This document shows positions 43,244-54,432 of a stretch of DNA of 64,000 bases, piece by piece. The DNA is from Podospora comata (taxonomy: Eukaryota > Ascomycota > Sordariomycetes > Sordariales > Podosporaceae), in NCBI GenBank assembly GCA_017354895.1, contig CP071493.1:372001-436000 (forward strand), in the 5' to 3' direction. The notes under the pieces are model-generated. The model had not been told where the DNA came from. It searched no databases and saw only the letters and a list, made by a program, of their open reading frames with translations. The translations under genes were made by a program, and so were the position numbers. Position 1 is the stretch's first letter. Each line of letters opens with the position of its first letter.

Positions 43244-46200
43244 TCACCTCAACCCACCAGGCCCCTTCTCCACAACAAACCTCACCGGCCTCCTCAAACT
43301 CTTATTCACCACCCCCCGTGGCGGAATAACAGGCCTCATAACCGGCCCAGGACCCAAAGGCTTGACCCCCGGCAACGGTGGCGGTCCCATATTCGTCCTT
43401 ATATTCCCCCCTCTAGACACCCTCCCACCCCCACCGACACTCCCATATCCGACTCCTCCAGGCCCCATCTTTCCCCCAGGTGTATTCCGCACGCTACTAA
43501 TCCCATTCTGCGATCTGATGACCCAAGCCTCCCCATTTTTTCCCCTCTGCCCACTAACGCCATTCCGCTCATCATACCCCCACCTCCCCACGCCGCCCCC
43601 AATCAACCAGCTCCCCAAGTTCTTGCACTGACTCACATCAAGCCACTCCAGCGCCGGGCAGTTCTCCAGCACGTTTTCCACCCCGTTACCCGTCACTCGC
43701 ACACAACCCCTGACACTCAACCCCCGGAGTTCGTTGAGGTGGAGGGAGATGCACCCCAGACTGGCGTCACTGACAGCACTACCGCAAAACGCGAGACGGA
43801 GTTCCTTCAGATTGGGCAGACCAATCGAAACAACTTCAGTTGCCGTGTCGGAGAGCGCGCAGCAAAAGCTCAAGTCGAGGTGTGTAAGCCCCTTGGCGGC
43901 GTTGACAAGGGCAATGATGCTGTTGTCAGAGAGGTAGGTACAGTCAGCCAGGCACAAGTGGGTGAGCTCGGTGAACCGATAGGCTCCCCACTGCTGGAAC
44001 CCGGCGTCGGTGATAGAGGTGCATCGGGTGAGGGAAAGAGACTCGAGGCGATTGGACGCATGAGCAGCCAAGTGCGCCATGGAGCGGTCCGTAATGTGCT
44101 TGCAATACGAGAGGTTAAGGCGGCGGAGACGGGGACAGCCGATGACCGTGCCTGGAGGTGGAGGTTGAGGCGCTCCTGGTTGTCCGGCCTGTTGCTGTCC
44201 TCGTTGTTGGTACTGCGAGGATCTCCTGCCCTTCGCAGCAGAGCTAGAGATTACCACATTCTTGTGGTTCTCGCGTGGTGGCGGTGGTTCAGGCACCACC
44301 CAGCCCACTACCCTAGCAAGGAGGTTGTCGCCGACTTTGCGGCAGTTGCTCCAATCCACCTCCTCAAGCCCCTTGGCATTCTCGCTCATATCCAAAATGA
44401 GACCGGCAGACACGTCCCACACGCTGCGCATTTTCCACACCTTGATATTGCTGCCGCACGATCGGTACAATGCCTGGAAGCCCTCGTCGGTGATGTGGAA
44501 GCAGTTGCTGATATCTATTTTTCTTGGCCGCTGCCCAATAAAGGGCGCTAGGATATTGACCAAAGCCCAGTCATTGACTTTCCGATTGAACGGAGCGAGA
44601 TCAATCTCGGTGCATAGGTTCGGACTCGTAGTCAACAGCTGACGCCACTTTCTACTGACGGCTCTCAATCGTATGAGCTCAAGCAGATCGAGGTGCTGAA
44701 AAACATGTACCCAAAGGTCATCTGATATGGCCGTTATCCTATCGCCTGGTTCCGTCGCGGAGCTCCGTGAAAGGGTCCTTGCGCGCTTAGCTGGTAGAGG
44801 ACAGCCATCCGGAGAAACCGGGGATAGCGGCACCGTAATAGAAGTGACCGGCTGCACCTTCACGGGGCTGACGATGGCCGAGTTGTCTGTTTGAGGAACC
44901 GGTGGGGCCAGCGAGTTGCGACGCCGGTTACGAAGATTCTCCATGTCCACACTTAAAAAAGGATCCGGGTCAGACGGCTGTCTGGTGACATCTGAATCTT
45001 CACTTGCTGGGGAGCCGGGCTTGGATGGCGTCGTGAAGGTGACAGTCGGCAACGCCACCTCTGTCTCATTCGATGTGGGCTTCTCTTCATCCGACGATAG
45101 CGCATGGCTTTCGGGGTCAGTCATATCCACGTCTTCGTCCGAAGAATGGTAGCGTTGCTTTGCTGTTTCTTCCACCTGTGACCTGACCTCCGGAGGACAT
45201 CTCCTCCACAACTCTTCAAGCGCATCCCCACCAATCATCAGGCATTCTACGGCTGTGATGGATCGGACAGTAGCTGTTCTACCCTCTGCAAGCCCCAAGC
45301 TTGCCACCTCACCAAAATACTGGCCTTGTTTTAACCTTGGCCGCGAAAATGCTGACCTCGTGTCTCGCTTGAAGGCTGGTGGGCTCAGAGGTTCGTGAAT
45401 GACTTCAGCTTCTCCCCGGACGATGAAGAAAATCTCATTTCCAGGGCTCCCTTGACGGACAATGTCGGTGAACGGTGAGTATGACTTTGGTTGTGCACTG
45501 AGGCCAAGGAAGTGCAAGATATCCGGAGGCAGGTTCGAGAAAAGAGGTAGCTCTTTGAGTGTTTTTCGGACGTTGACATAGCCGCCGCCGAGTGCGCTTC
45601 CACCAACTGTTGGATCCTCAATGACGCCTGGACTTGGAGACTTTCGCTTTTTGGTGTTGACAACGGCTCCCTCTTTGATGATACCAACTTCTCCTGTGCT
45701 AACCTCCCCAGGCACAGCTTCACGGGCTAATTGTGCGCCATTCGTGTCGGGAAGTCTACTGCTGAGTCTGCTTTCTTGACGCTTCTTCTTGAGGATGGAC
45801 AGTCTCTCCTGTGCTTCTTGACGGATAGCTGTACCCATTTCTGGATATTTGGGCAGCTCAGCTTGAAGATCCTCCTTCTTCAACACGGCCAGCATGCACT
45901 TCGTCCGCGCAACGATGGTAGCAGTTCTCGGCATATCCATCAAAACCCCAATTTCTCCAAAGAAGGCACCGGGCTTCAGCTCTGCATAAACGGCCTCACC
46001 GTCACGAGATGTGACAGCAACAACGCCCCGGACTAGCCAATACATGGCTTTCGCTTCGTCTCCCTCGGTAAGGATGTGGTCGTGGGCGGAATGGAGTTGG
46101 AGTTTGAGATGGGAGATGATGGCGGCAAGGAAATCGTCGGGGGCAGACATGAAGAGTGGAAAGGAACGTATGCGATCCACCAAGTCGAGGGGCATGTCGG

Positions 46201-46396
46201 GAATGGTGGAAGCAGTCAGTGGCGAGGGACGCACTGGTCGACTTGGGTTGGTTTCGACGTTGAACGATCTGATCACTGAAGATACCGAATCACAAGCCTG
46301 CTGTGCCGCCTGAGCTGCCGCTCCATGCTGTGCATGATGGTGCGCCAGGGCCCGGTAGGGCGAGGTTGGCGGTGTCGGAGCTCGATTCCGTCGCAT
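43244..46396 (-). CDS. Two cyclic-nucleotide-binding domains + F-box + leucine-rich repeats (1050 aa)
   Basis: A single exon with ATG at 46396. After a disordered N-terminus, cNMP-binding domain 1 lies at about 75-200 with the phosphate-binding cassette FFGEIGVLMDMPRTATI. Domain 2 lies at about 285-420 with YFGEVASLGLAEGRTATV. Both keep the Glu and Arg that contact the cyclic nucleotide. A Ser/Asp-rich linker follows, then an F-box at about 555-605 (ISDDLWVHVFQHLDLLELIR, RAVSRKWRQLL) and AMN1-type leucine-rich repeats to about 960 (LRRLNLSYCKHITDRSMAHL and similar). The C-terminus is Gly/Pro-rich. The F-box should bind Skp1 and the LRRs a substrate, so a cyclic-nucleotide-responsive SCF ubiquitin ligase adaptor is inferred. 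Ligand binding has not been shown. Confidence 0.93.
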   Translation of the reverse strand: MRRNRAPTPPTSPYRALAHHHAQHGAAAQAAQQACDSVSSVIRSFNVETNPSRPVRPSPLTASTIPDMPLDLVDRIRSFPLFMSAPDDFLAAIISHLKLQLHSAHDHILTEGDEAKAMYWLVRGVVAVTSRDGEAVYAELKPGAFFGEIGVLMDMPRTATIVARTKCMLAVLKKEDLQAELPKYPEMGTAIRQEAQERLSILKKKRQESRLSSRLPDTNGAQLAREAVPGEVSTGEVGIIKEGAVVNTKKRKSPSPGVIEDPTVGGSALGGGYVNVRKTLKELPLFSNLPPDILHFLGLSAQPKSYSPFTDIVRQGSPGNEIFFIVRGEAEVIHEPLSPPAFKRDTRSAFSRPRLKQGQYFGEVASLGLAEGRTATVRSITAVECLMIGGDALEELWRRCPPEVRSQVEETAKQRYHSSDEDVDMTDPESHALSSDEEKPTSNETEVALPTVTFTTPSKPGSPASEDSDVTRQPSDPDPFLSVDMENLRNRRRNSLAPPVPQTDNSAIVSPVKVQPVTSITVPLSPVSPDGCPLPAKRARTLSRSSATEPGDRITAISDDLWVHVFQHLDLLELIRLRAVSRKWRQLLTTSPNLCTEIDLAPFNRKVNDWALVNILAPFIGQRPRKIDISNCFHITDEGFQALYRSCGSNIKVWKMRSVWDVSAGLILDMSENAKGLEEVDWSNCRKVGDNLLARVVGWVVPEPPPPRENHKNVVISSSAAKGRRSSQYQQRGQQQAGQPGAPQPPPPGTVIGCPRLRRLNLSYCKHITDRSMAHLAAHASNRLESLSLTRCTSITDAGFQQWGAYRFTELTHLCLADCTYLSDNSIIALVNAAKGLTHLDLSFCCALSDTATEVVSIGLPNLKELRLAFCGSAVSDASLGCISLHLNELRGLSVRGCVRVTGNGVENVLENCPALEWLDVSQCKNLGSWLIGGGVGRWGYDERNGVSGQRGKNGEAWVIRSQNGISSVRNTPGGKMGPGGVGYGSVGGGGRVSRGGNIRTNMGPPPLPGVKPLGPGPVMRPVIPPRGVVNKSLRRPVRFVVEKGPGGLR

Positions 46397-49300
46397 GTTG
46401 TCTTGGGTAGACCGGAAGGAAGCCCTCCCAAAAGCCGATGGAGTACGGTACCTGATGAGATTACCTAGAATGACCCCGAGTGTGACAGTGTATCGCGGGT
46501 AGCAATGGCTTCTCTCGCCCCGTATTGTCGTACAATGTAGAGGGCCCGGCTAGATCGAAATTAGGCGGTAACTGTTCATGCTATATCCAGCCAGCAACTA
46601 CGGCTTCCCTCACAAAGGAAGACCAGGCACAGAGAAGTTGGGGAAACCAAGTGATGCACTCGCTTGTCCCTCGCTTGTTGAGGCTCGTCTTGGCCCGTGT
46701 GGGGAAAGAGTTGATATGGCAATGTATAGGCGGAGGCGCTGGTTTCTCAAACACACTACAAGGACGTTGGCGAATTGGATTGCGTGGGTCGATAGTTGTA
46801 TGTGGAAGATCTGTTGATCGCGCAAAAACGGCTTGCGCATCCAAAGGCGCACTCGGTCTCGAACACAGTCAAGCGATTCGAAGGCCAATATCAGGCCTTC
46901 AGCAGAAGAAAGGGGCAAGGCAGCTCCTCTCGATCTCTAGTGACAGCCACGCGTAGGTTCGGAAAAGATGAGACTATGGCACCAAACTTGGTCAGTATCA
47001 ATGCTTCTCCAGTGGTCCTGGCATGCCTTCCGCACCGCTTACTTGTGGTAAAAGAGCTGAAACACCCAAAAGCTGAATGGCAAGATTGTTCGGCGATATC
47101 ACAGGTCAAAGTGTGGGGTGCACCCCCAAAGGCGGAAAGAACACGGGATAGAGATCAGCCAGCGAGTCGGGATGCGTATGGGTGAATCTTTGATCGATGC
47201 TGCTGTTATGCTGAACAGAGACGAGACAGAGAAGGTGGAGGGAAGCAAGGGGTAGCTCGTTGGAGACGCTGGAGTCGTCCGGGTAGAAGATGTCTCGTCT
47301 GAAAGAGTCTGAAGGACTGCTGCTCTTGCGGTTCGGAAGAAAGGCAGTGGCATTCAGCCTCGATGCTAAAGAGCCACACGCTGTGCTTTTGGCAAACAAA
47401 GATTATGGACTATAGAGGTTGTTGTTGACATGGTGAGAGGTCATGGGGACCACGACAGGCAGCCGAACGGCGTGGTAATGGATGCCGGTGCCAAGCACGG
47501 CCTTGACAACTGGAAACAACTGGGATACAATCCGGCACTTTGGCCTCCTATGTACAGCAGCAAAGGAAGCAGAAGATGGGCGTTGCGATGGCCGGCGGCG
47601 GTGGAGCTGGAGGAGACAAAATGCTCGTGCTTTGGCCGATTCGGGGGAGGTGCAGACAGTTGAAGCAGAAAGGAGCTCCGTTCTTGTCGCGTCAGAGCTC
47701 GAGATTTGCGATTTGGGTAGGCTGCGGGCAGGGGCATTGAATGCGGGGCACGGCGCGCCAGGAGGCACGCTGCCAGCAAGCAAGATGCACCAGATGCAGA
47801 CGATGCAGGGGTGGGGCATGACCTGCCTTCCTCTTTGTTATCTCTGCTTCCATCAGCGATGGGAGTTGTCTCTCCTTCCTGCGACATGTGCCGCGGAACG
47901 AGGTGCTCTACCTTAATGTGGTAGCCTAACATGACCAAGCTATAAAGATCCCGAGACGGGATAGACGTTGGCGGTGCGCCCATCGCCTTGTCACTCGGGG
48001 TTCTGCCGCAAATCCAACAAAACTCCCCGTCACGTCACTACTTAGGATGATTGCACCCCACCATGCGCCATGTGGGCTATTCTACGGGAGTGGAGGGGCT
48101 ACGAGTGCTCTGTAACCGCCCATTGCGACAAATACCAGATAGGAGTAGGAGACTGATATCGCTCAGTTATGGAATCGACACAATTGACTGAGTACAGGAA
48201 GCCCGGGCTGTGGGGCGTAAACGGGCAAATGGTGGTCTCCCGTCATTCTTCAGCGGCGCAAGGAGCCGTGCAGCTGAGGGCGCCATGCTGCACGATGACG
48301 AGCTCGCTCTCCCAGCTCCGCGTGGTTCCAGCTTGCCAACGGCCCGCCAGGCAGTTGCTGAAGCTCTGTTCTCCATGCCTGAACTCAGTTAACTACTCAT
48401 GGATGACGGTGATTCTGGCTTCGCGTTTCAGCCTGGGTTTGGTATTGGATACCGCCCAGGAACACTCAGGGTCCAGCGAATGCTGTGGTCACAGTGACCC
48501 CATACGCATCCGGGATGACCGGCATCTCTTCTGCCACCTCAACCATGGATGGCCCGTGCTTCTTGTTCGAGAAGGATTCTAGCGTTGGACTGTGCGTCGG
48601 GCATGGGCCAATCTCTCCGTCTCGTCCCTGGGGCTTGCCGTTGCGGACTTCTGCATATTTGACCCTGTCACCCTCTGCCCAGCCAACCAGATCGCCAAGA
48701 GACGAACGCCTGCATCAAGACGGTGTGTTTGACAGCGTGGTTATTCTGGGACGTCGACCAAACACCTCTCTGATGAGCACCGTGGCACAGCATGAGGCGC
48801 GGGCTGAAAGGCTGATTGAGAGCACGTCAAGAGGAGACATTGCGGGATTTCTAGTGATATTTCTATTCTCCTAGTAGTACGGAGTAGACCTTCCATATGT
48901 AGCATCGCTTGTTAAGTAGACGACACACAAACGAAAGGACGAGCTTATATGTGGCTTGATCGTTGAGACGAGAGAGGAAGGTGAGCTCTCCGATAAAGAT
49001 GTCATGTCTTAGTTTTTTCTCATCGTCCCCGGGCTATTCAGCTTGGATCTCACGGTCTGAAAGAGTGCAAGTGGTTCAAGAGGTAGCGTTCATATCAGAC
49101 TCCACCAAAACCACATGGGAATTTTAGCTGAAGGATATTATCAAGTCCGCAAAGTCCATATCTCCATGGAAAAACTACCTATCTCCGAGCTGTGACTGGA
49201 AGCCGTCCCAAAACTTTGTCGTCATGAGGCCAAGATGTGTCATAGGGTTGGGGTTATTGCAGGCTGAGCCCGGGTAGACGCGGGGTTGCTCGAAGCTTCC

Positions 49301-49467
49301 GGAAAGCTTGGGCCACCTTTTGGTGTTAGCTAAGCAAAAGCCCACCTCGAAACGTCATCTTCATTTTGCCTTTCGCCCTGGTGATGCACCACCGTTAAAA
49401 GTCCCTAGATCACACAACTCCTATTGTCGCCGTCATCATCGAGACAGCATCGACCACAACCAGAATA
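46397..49467. other. Long gene-poor region with a possible gene relic
   Basis: About 3 kb. The start is the promoter of the F-box gene and the end that of the gene at 49468. Between 48169 and 48880 several plus-strand frames look weakly protein-like (RQAVAEALFSMPELS, then FAFQPGFGIGYRPGTLRVQR after a stop) and could be a decayed gene, but no family is recognised. Nothing else is seen. Confidence 0.4.
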
Positions 49468-50555
49468 ATGTCGTTCACACTTACGCTCCGCGCGGGGCTC
49501 GCCCCTCGTCTGGCGATGCAGTTTGCGAAGCCACCGTCAGCAATGCGCGCCTTCCATCAATCAGCCAAGCAGAATACCTTCTTCACCTCGAGGACAGCAC
49601 TCAGCTCCAAGAACAGCTCCAGCAACATTCTCGCCAGACTTCGAGGCTCCTCCCGTAGTTACCAGCAGCAGAGCGGCTATGCATACTACGATCCTGCAGC
49701 CCGCCGCAAGGAGACGGTGCGGAAGCTCATCATCGGCGGCGCCATCTTCGGCGGCACCCTCGTCGCTGTCAATGTCATGTTCAACGGGGAGTCGAGAGAG
49801 GGTGGCATGCCCAAGTTTGAGCGCCAGTATCTCAACCAGACCTTCCTCCACACTGGTCTTGGTGTCGGTATTATCGGCATGACAGCCTATCAGATGCTCC
49901 AAAGCGGATTTGTCTACAGACTCATGCAGACCAACCCTTGGGTTGTCGGCATCGGTGGTTTGGCTCTCAGCATTGGTTCTATGATTGCTACCCGCTCCGT
50001 GGACCCTGACAAGTATGTTACTACCAATCGTCGATCGTGTAGTTGGCAATTCCTAACCGTCCGTCTTCCAGTTATGTTCCCAAGTATGCCTTCTGGGCCG
50101 TCTTCAATGCCACCCAGGCCGCTTTCGTTGCTCCCTTGATGGTCATGGCTCCCCCTGCTCTTCTTGCCCGCGCCGGTCTCTATACAGCTGCCATGATGGG
50201 CTCCATCTCGATCGTCGGCGCTACCGCCAAGCAGGACAAGTACCTTTACATCGGCGGTCCTCTTCTCGCCGGTGCTGCCATTGTGGCCGTCTCTGGCTTC
50301 GCCCCTCTTGTTCTTCCCGCCACCGCCGTTCGCACACTCGCCGTCACCGAGAACCTCTGGCTCTGGGGTGGTCTGGCCGTCTTCGGTGGTTTCACTCTCT
50401 ATGACGTGCAGAAGGTCTTGCACCACGCCCGCCTGGCTGAGCGTGGCCTCATCAAGCGCGATCCCGTCAACGAGAGCATCAGCCTTGAGCTTGACTTCCT
50501 CAACATCTTTGTGCGCATGGTCCAGATTTTGATGATGCAGCAGAGGAGGAAGTAA
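49468..50555 (+). CDS. Bax inhibitor-1 family mitochondrial inner-membrane protein (TMBIM5/GHITM-like, 342 aa)
   Basis: Exons 49468-50012 and 50072-50555 join in phase 2 (GTATGT donor, branch CCTAACC, acceptor TTCCAG). The first 70 residues are rich in Arg, Ser and Ala with few acids (MSFTLTLRAGLAPRLAMQFA), a mitochondrial presequence. About seven to eight membrane segments follow, beginning at KLIIGGAIFGGTLVAVNVMF. The family block FGGFTLYDVQKVLHHARL and ELDFLNIFVRMVQIL near the C-terminus are characteristic of BI-1/TMBIM proteins. In animals GHITM maintains cristae and acts in calcium/proton exchange; the fungal role is inferred by homology. The gene is intact. Confidence 0.93.
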
Positions 50556-51083
50556 ACCTGTGGAGGATAGGTCGGGAAATCGATGATAAGAAGCGGCAAC
50601 AGCTGGGGGTGTTCACTATCGGTAGATCAGGACCGTTGCGATCATGGAATGGGCGGCGCTTTAAGGAAATAGCGACTCTCTCTGCTCTCCTTGTGCGTTA
50701 TTAGGACTTGGAAATTTGGTATAGTTTCCTTTCTGTTGGAATTGGGGTAACATCAAAGGTACCATGCAGCCGTTGATGGCTCTCCAAATTTGTACACAAA
50801 AATAGTATTATATCAGCCTTGCTACCAAGGCCAGAAAAACATTCTAAACATTGCCAAAGCAACGTCCACTGCCAACTCCCTCGCTTGCATTTCGTGATAT
50901 ATCCGTTGAGGTGATGACCATCACATGTTAAAAGCTGCCGTGCTGTGTTCCCATGTCTTCCCGCCCTGTCCCATTTGTTTACCAGTACGCCGAACCCCCA
51001 TTTTCGTTCACCAAAAAAAAAGAAAAAAAGATATCCCAACCCAGCTCAAAAAATCACAGTCTTGTAGCCATCTTCCAGGGCTG
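50556..51083. other. Intergenic between convergent genes
   Basis: About 530 nt, presumably two 3' UTRs; no coding signal. Confidence 0.5.
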
Positions 51084-51814
51084 CTATTGCAAATCGGGAA
51101 AAGTTCTCAAAAAGTGACTCGGGCATTCGTACCCGTACGGGTTCTTGGTGAGATACTCTTGGTGGTAATCCTCAGCGTCCCACCACTTTTGCGCGGGGAG
51201 GATCTCGGTGACGATCTTGTTGTTCCACCACTGCTCGTTTGCTTTTTTTGTCAACTCCCTCGCGGTTTTCTCCTGCTCGGCGTCGTGGTAGAAGATCCCC
51301 GAGCGGTACTGGGACCCCCTGTCGGGGCCCTGCTGGTTGGACGTGGTGGGGTCGTGCATCCGGTAGAAGAAGGTGAGGAGGTCGGTGTAGGAGATTTTGG
51401 TGGGGTCGTAGACTAGGAGGGTGGCTTCGGCGTCTGTTGGGAATCGGGAGGAGGTTAGATTGTGGGGATTTTGAGGGAAAGAGAGATGGGGAGGGGAAAC
51501 ATACGGCCTGTGTTGCCGCTGCAGACGGCGCGGTAAGAAGGGTCTTGGGTGTTACCGCCGATGTAGCCTACTCGGGCGTCGTAGAGGCCTTTGGAGCCGA
51601 AATGCTTGCGGTACATGTGCTCGACGCCCCAGAAGCAGCCGGCCGCGACGGTTGCGCGGGCGGCGCCCTCGGGGTATTCCTGTTGGGTGGCGGCGGAGGC
51701 GGAGGCGGAGGTGCCCATTTTCTTGAGGAGGGAGCGGGTGTTTGGGGATTTGGCGATGGCGGCTCGTGAGAAGGGGGTGAAGAGCTTGGTGAGGATGAAG
51801 GGGCAGGTTGACAT
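51084..51814 (-). CDS. msrA: Peptide methionine (S)-S-oxide reductase MsrA
   Basis: Exons 51814-51505 and 51433-51084 join in phase 1 (GTATGT donor, CCAACAG acceptor) to give 219 residues. The active site GCFWGVEH has the nucleophilic Cys60, and the downstream blocks YDARVGYIGG, SYRAVCSGNTGHAE, LLTFFYRMHDPTT, DRGSQYRSGIFYH and AEDYHQEYL are all diagnostic of MsrA. It reduces methionine-S-sulfoxide in proteins using thioredoxin. The upstream frame to 51892 opens with TTG, so I use ATG 51814 (MSTCPFILTKLFTPFSRAAI). This gives a basic, acid-free leader that may target some protein to mitochondria; starting at ATG 51718 (MGTSASASAA) would give a cytosolic form. Both forms may be made. Confidence 0.95.
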
Positions 51815-52557
51815 GGACAGAGTTACGGCAAGCAGCGAAGCTATGAGGGGAGGGGATGTGATTGATTTATTATAATGATGTAGCTCTCGCAATGCGATTG
51901 TTGCAATGGGAGCTAGGATGTGGTGGATCGTGGGCCCTGGAAAGGGTGGAGTTCCCGCGATTGCGACAGAATGGATGTGGGATTGCGAAATGCGAATGAG
52001 GGTCTGGAACAGCTACCGAGAGAGATTTATTGACGATGTTTTCCGGGATGTCAAATGAGGAAGGAGAGGAAGGATGGGATGAGTCAACTCTTCGAGAATC
52101 TGGAGCGGGGGAAAAGTGAGGATAAAGAATTGGCCGGTGGGAATTGTCAGCATTCATATGCTTTTGGTGAGAAAAATTGTCATCGAAGCAGTGATCCAAA
52201 GCTCTGCTGAAGCTCTTTGCAATCGTGATGTCGCGCTGCCGGGATTCGCAGATTCGGCGCGGGGCAAAACCACAAGGGACGAGATGGGATTCCAAATCAA
52301 TGAGGGGTATTTGACAATGCAGGGTTAGGGTTCATATCGATATTATGGAAAAGGAGTGACCCCTGAATCCAAGTCAAACGTGTTTCTCTCACTCGTTAGG
52401 AGGATTCCCGTGGCTCCGAAAGACCCAAGTTACAAATTTCGACAAGAATAAGAGTTTAAAAGATAGCCAATATGCCTCTTGAGATAATCAATACGTCGTT
52501 AAAAGTAAGATACCGACGTCACCTTTTCGCTCGAAGAATCAAGGTCACCGATGTACC
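51815..52557. other. Intergenic, with a short copy of a dispersed repeat
   Basis: About 740 nt. At 52455-52505 there is a stretch related to the repeat at 11690-11805 (AAAAGATAGCCAATATGCCT). No gene is recognised. Confidence 0.45.
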
Positions 52558-54267
52558 TTATTCGCTAAGGCATTGGTTTCCAACCTCTAGCTCTTTGAGT
52601 AGATGAGCATCAAAGGCCCTCTTGACACCAACTATTCCAGGACCGTGGTCAGTATGTATCGATGGATGGAATGGGTATTCTTCACTCACAAATAGTGTAG
52701 TAGAACAACTTCCCCAGAATGGGCGCCCATACCATGGAGGCAACAACCTGTCCATAGCTCCATCGATTCCATGCGGATATGCCCAATTCCTCAGCGATAT
52801 TGCGGAGTGTCCAGACATGAACGGCCAAGTTCATCATCACCAAGAACTCAACAAAACCCCAGAGGAGCCGCACTATTCTTCCAGTCCACCGTAAACGACG
52901 TGCGTTTACAAAACCACTAACGCATCGAGGGATCCTGCTTTTCTCAATATGCAGCAGGTCTTGATTAAGAACTAGAATCATGACTACTGGATAAATATGC
53001 GCTCTTCTGGCACTCCGAAAAGAAGGCGGGGTCAACTCGGGAATTGAGGCTAAACAGAACGCCTGCAATGAAGGATTGTTGTCACACTGTTGGACTTTTT
53101 CTGTAGCACGGAGATGGCACCAGACTGTCTCCATTGTTGGGGAAAGGCTTTCCAGATTATCGATGACCACCGCAAGAATGCAGTTGCCGAGGGTGAGGGC
53201 CAATGTATACCACCTGAAAAATGCCCGGTCGGCTGACAGAATTTCTTGTTAAAGTCGAAACAAAGTCTTTCCATCCCATCCCCACTCGCTGAAGAAGAGA
53301 TTGCATCAGGAGTACAGGCAGCACTCAATTGACTGCTAGAATCTGCACCAGTTGCGAGTTCATGATGTTGAAGGGCGCTTTCGAAAGTACCATGACCCGA
53401 TGTACTACTAACCATGAGCACTGGATATGTCCAGGAATTCAAGATGTTCATCAACCCGTATGCTACCAAGACCATTAGGGTTTGAGCAATATGAGAGAAC
53501 AAAACTTATACCTCATTGACACTCATATTAGTTGGCTTGTTTAAGAGAACCAGGAGTCGTCGACTTACGCCAGGTCCAGCAACATCAGCGTTGACAGTCA
53601 CATCTGTGCCATCACAGTAACTTGTCAATGCGGATTGTAGCCCAAGAAGAGAGGACGAGCTGTCAAAATCGACTCGCTGCAAATTCAAAAGGTCCGGGGA
53701 ACAGTTGCCGAGTAGCCCGTCGGGTGCCTGACAAGACGCTACAGTGCACTGCAGTACTGAACCCAGGACGGAAGATCCATTCCAATCTCGAATCTTGTTC
53801 ACTCCATATGCTCTAAGCTCTGCCATGTCATCCGAGTCCAGCGGCCAGGCTAGACTGCCGCTCCGGATGAGAACTTCCGCAGAGGCAAGAGTAACGCAGT
53901 TGGCGAGAGTACTGGTGGACGCAGACCTGCTATCAGGATTCATACAGGTAGAGGTGCAATTTGGCTCTTGGTTGAACCCAATCCGGCATCCGGATTTCAA
54001 TAGCTTCAGAGCAGGTTTTTCATCCGCATATTGATATTGGCGCCGATTTTGGGCGTCATGATCGGAGGAGTTCGAAGTGAATTCAATGAAGCGGAAAAGG
54101 CGCTTGATGCGTGAAACCACCAAAGAAAGTGGGATCAGGGCGAGGACCCCAAATTCCCCGAATGTAACCCACTTGTAATATAGGTTATCGTGGAATAATT
54201 TCAGCCCCCAACTATCACTGCGTGCCGTGTAACCTTCTCTTTCGACCTCTACTGACCGAAATGGCAT
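52558..54267 (-). CDS. Multi-pass membrane protein of unknown function, exon structure partly unresolved
   Basis: ATG 54267 starts MPFRSVEVEREGY. The first exon encodes a membrane segment (WVTFGEFGVLALIPLSLVVS), then a long Cys- and Ser-rich region (CTSTCMNPDS, LQCTVASCQAPDGLLGNCSP) that looks extracytoplasmic. Later exons add further hydrophobic segments (MVLVAYGLMNILNSW, RIVRLLWGFVEFLVMMNLAV). The last intron is clear: donor at 52689, branch TACTGAC, acceptor at 52632, giving the end FGVKRAFDAHLLKELEVGNQ. The first intron is ambiguous (a GTAAGT donor at 53568 does not keep phase, a GTGTCA donor further on does), and the join near 53215 finds no phase-correct donor. Either an intron was missed or the gene carries a frameshift. 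I recognise no family. Confidence 0.55.
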
Positions 54268-54432
54268 CTTCGTTGCTCACAGTGTTTCGAGGCTAGCTTG
54301 TCAAACCAGACAGGTACCTTAGGTAGTGTTGTCCGCCTTCGGAGGTAAACTGATCGTTGTACCTCACCTAACCTTGGCCCCTTTTGTGCTGTTATCATTC
54401 TCAGAGTCTTCCAGGCTTGGGGATATTCACCT

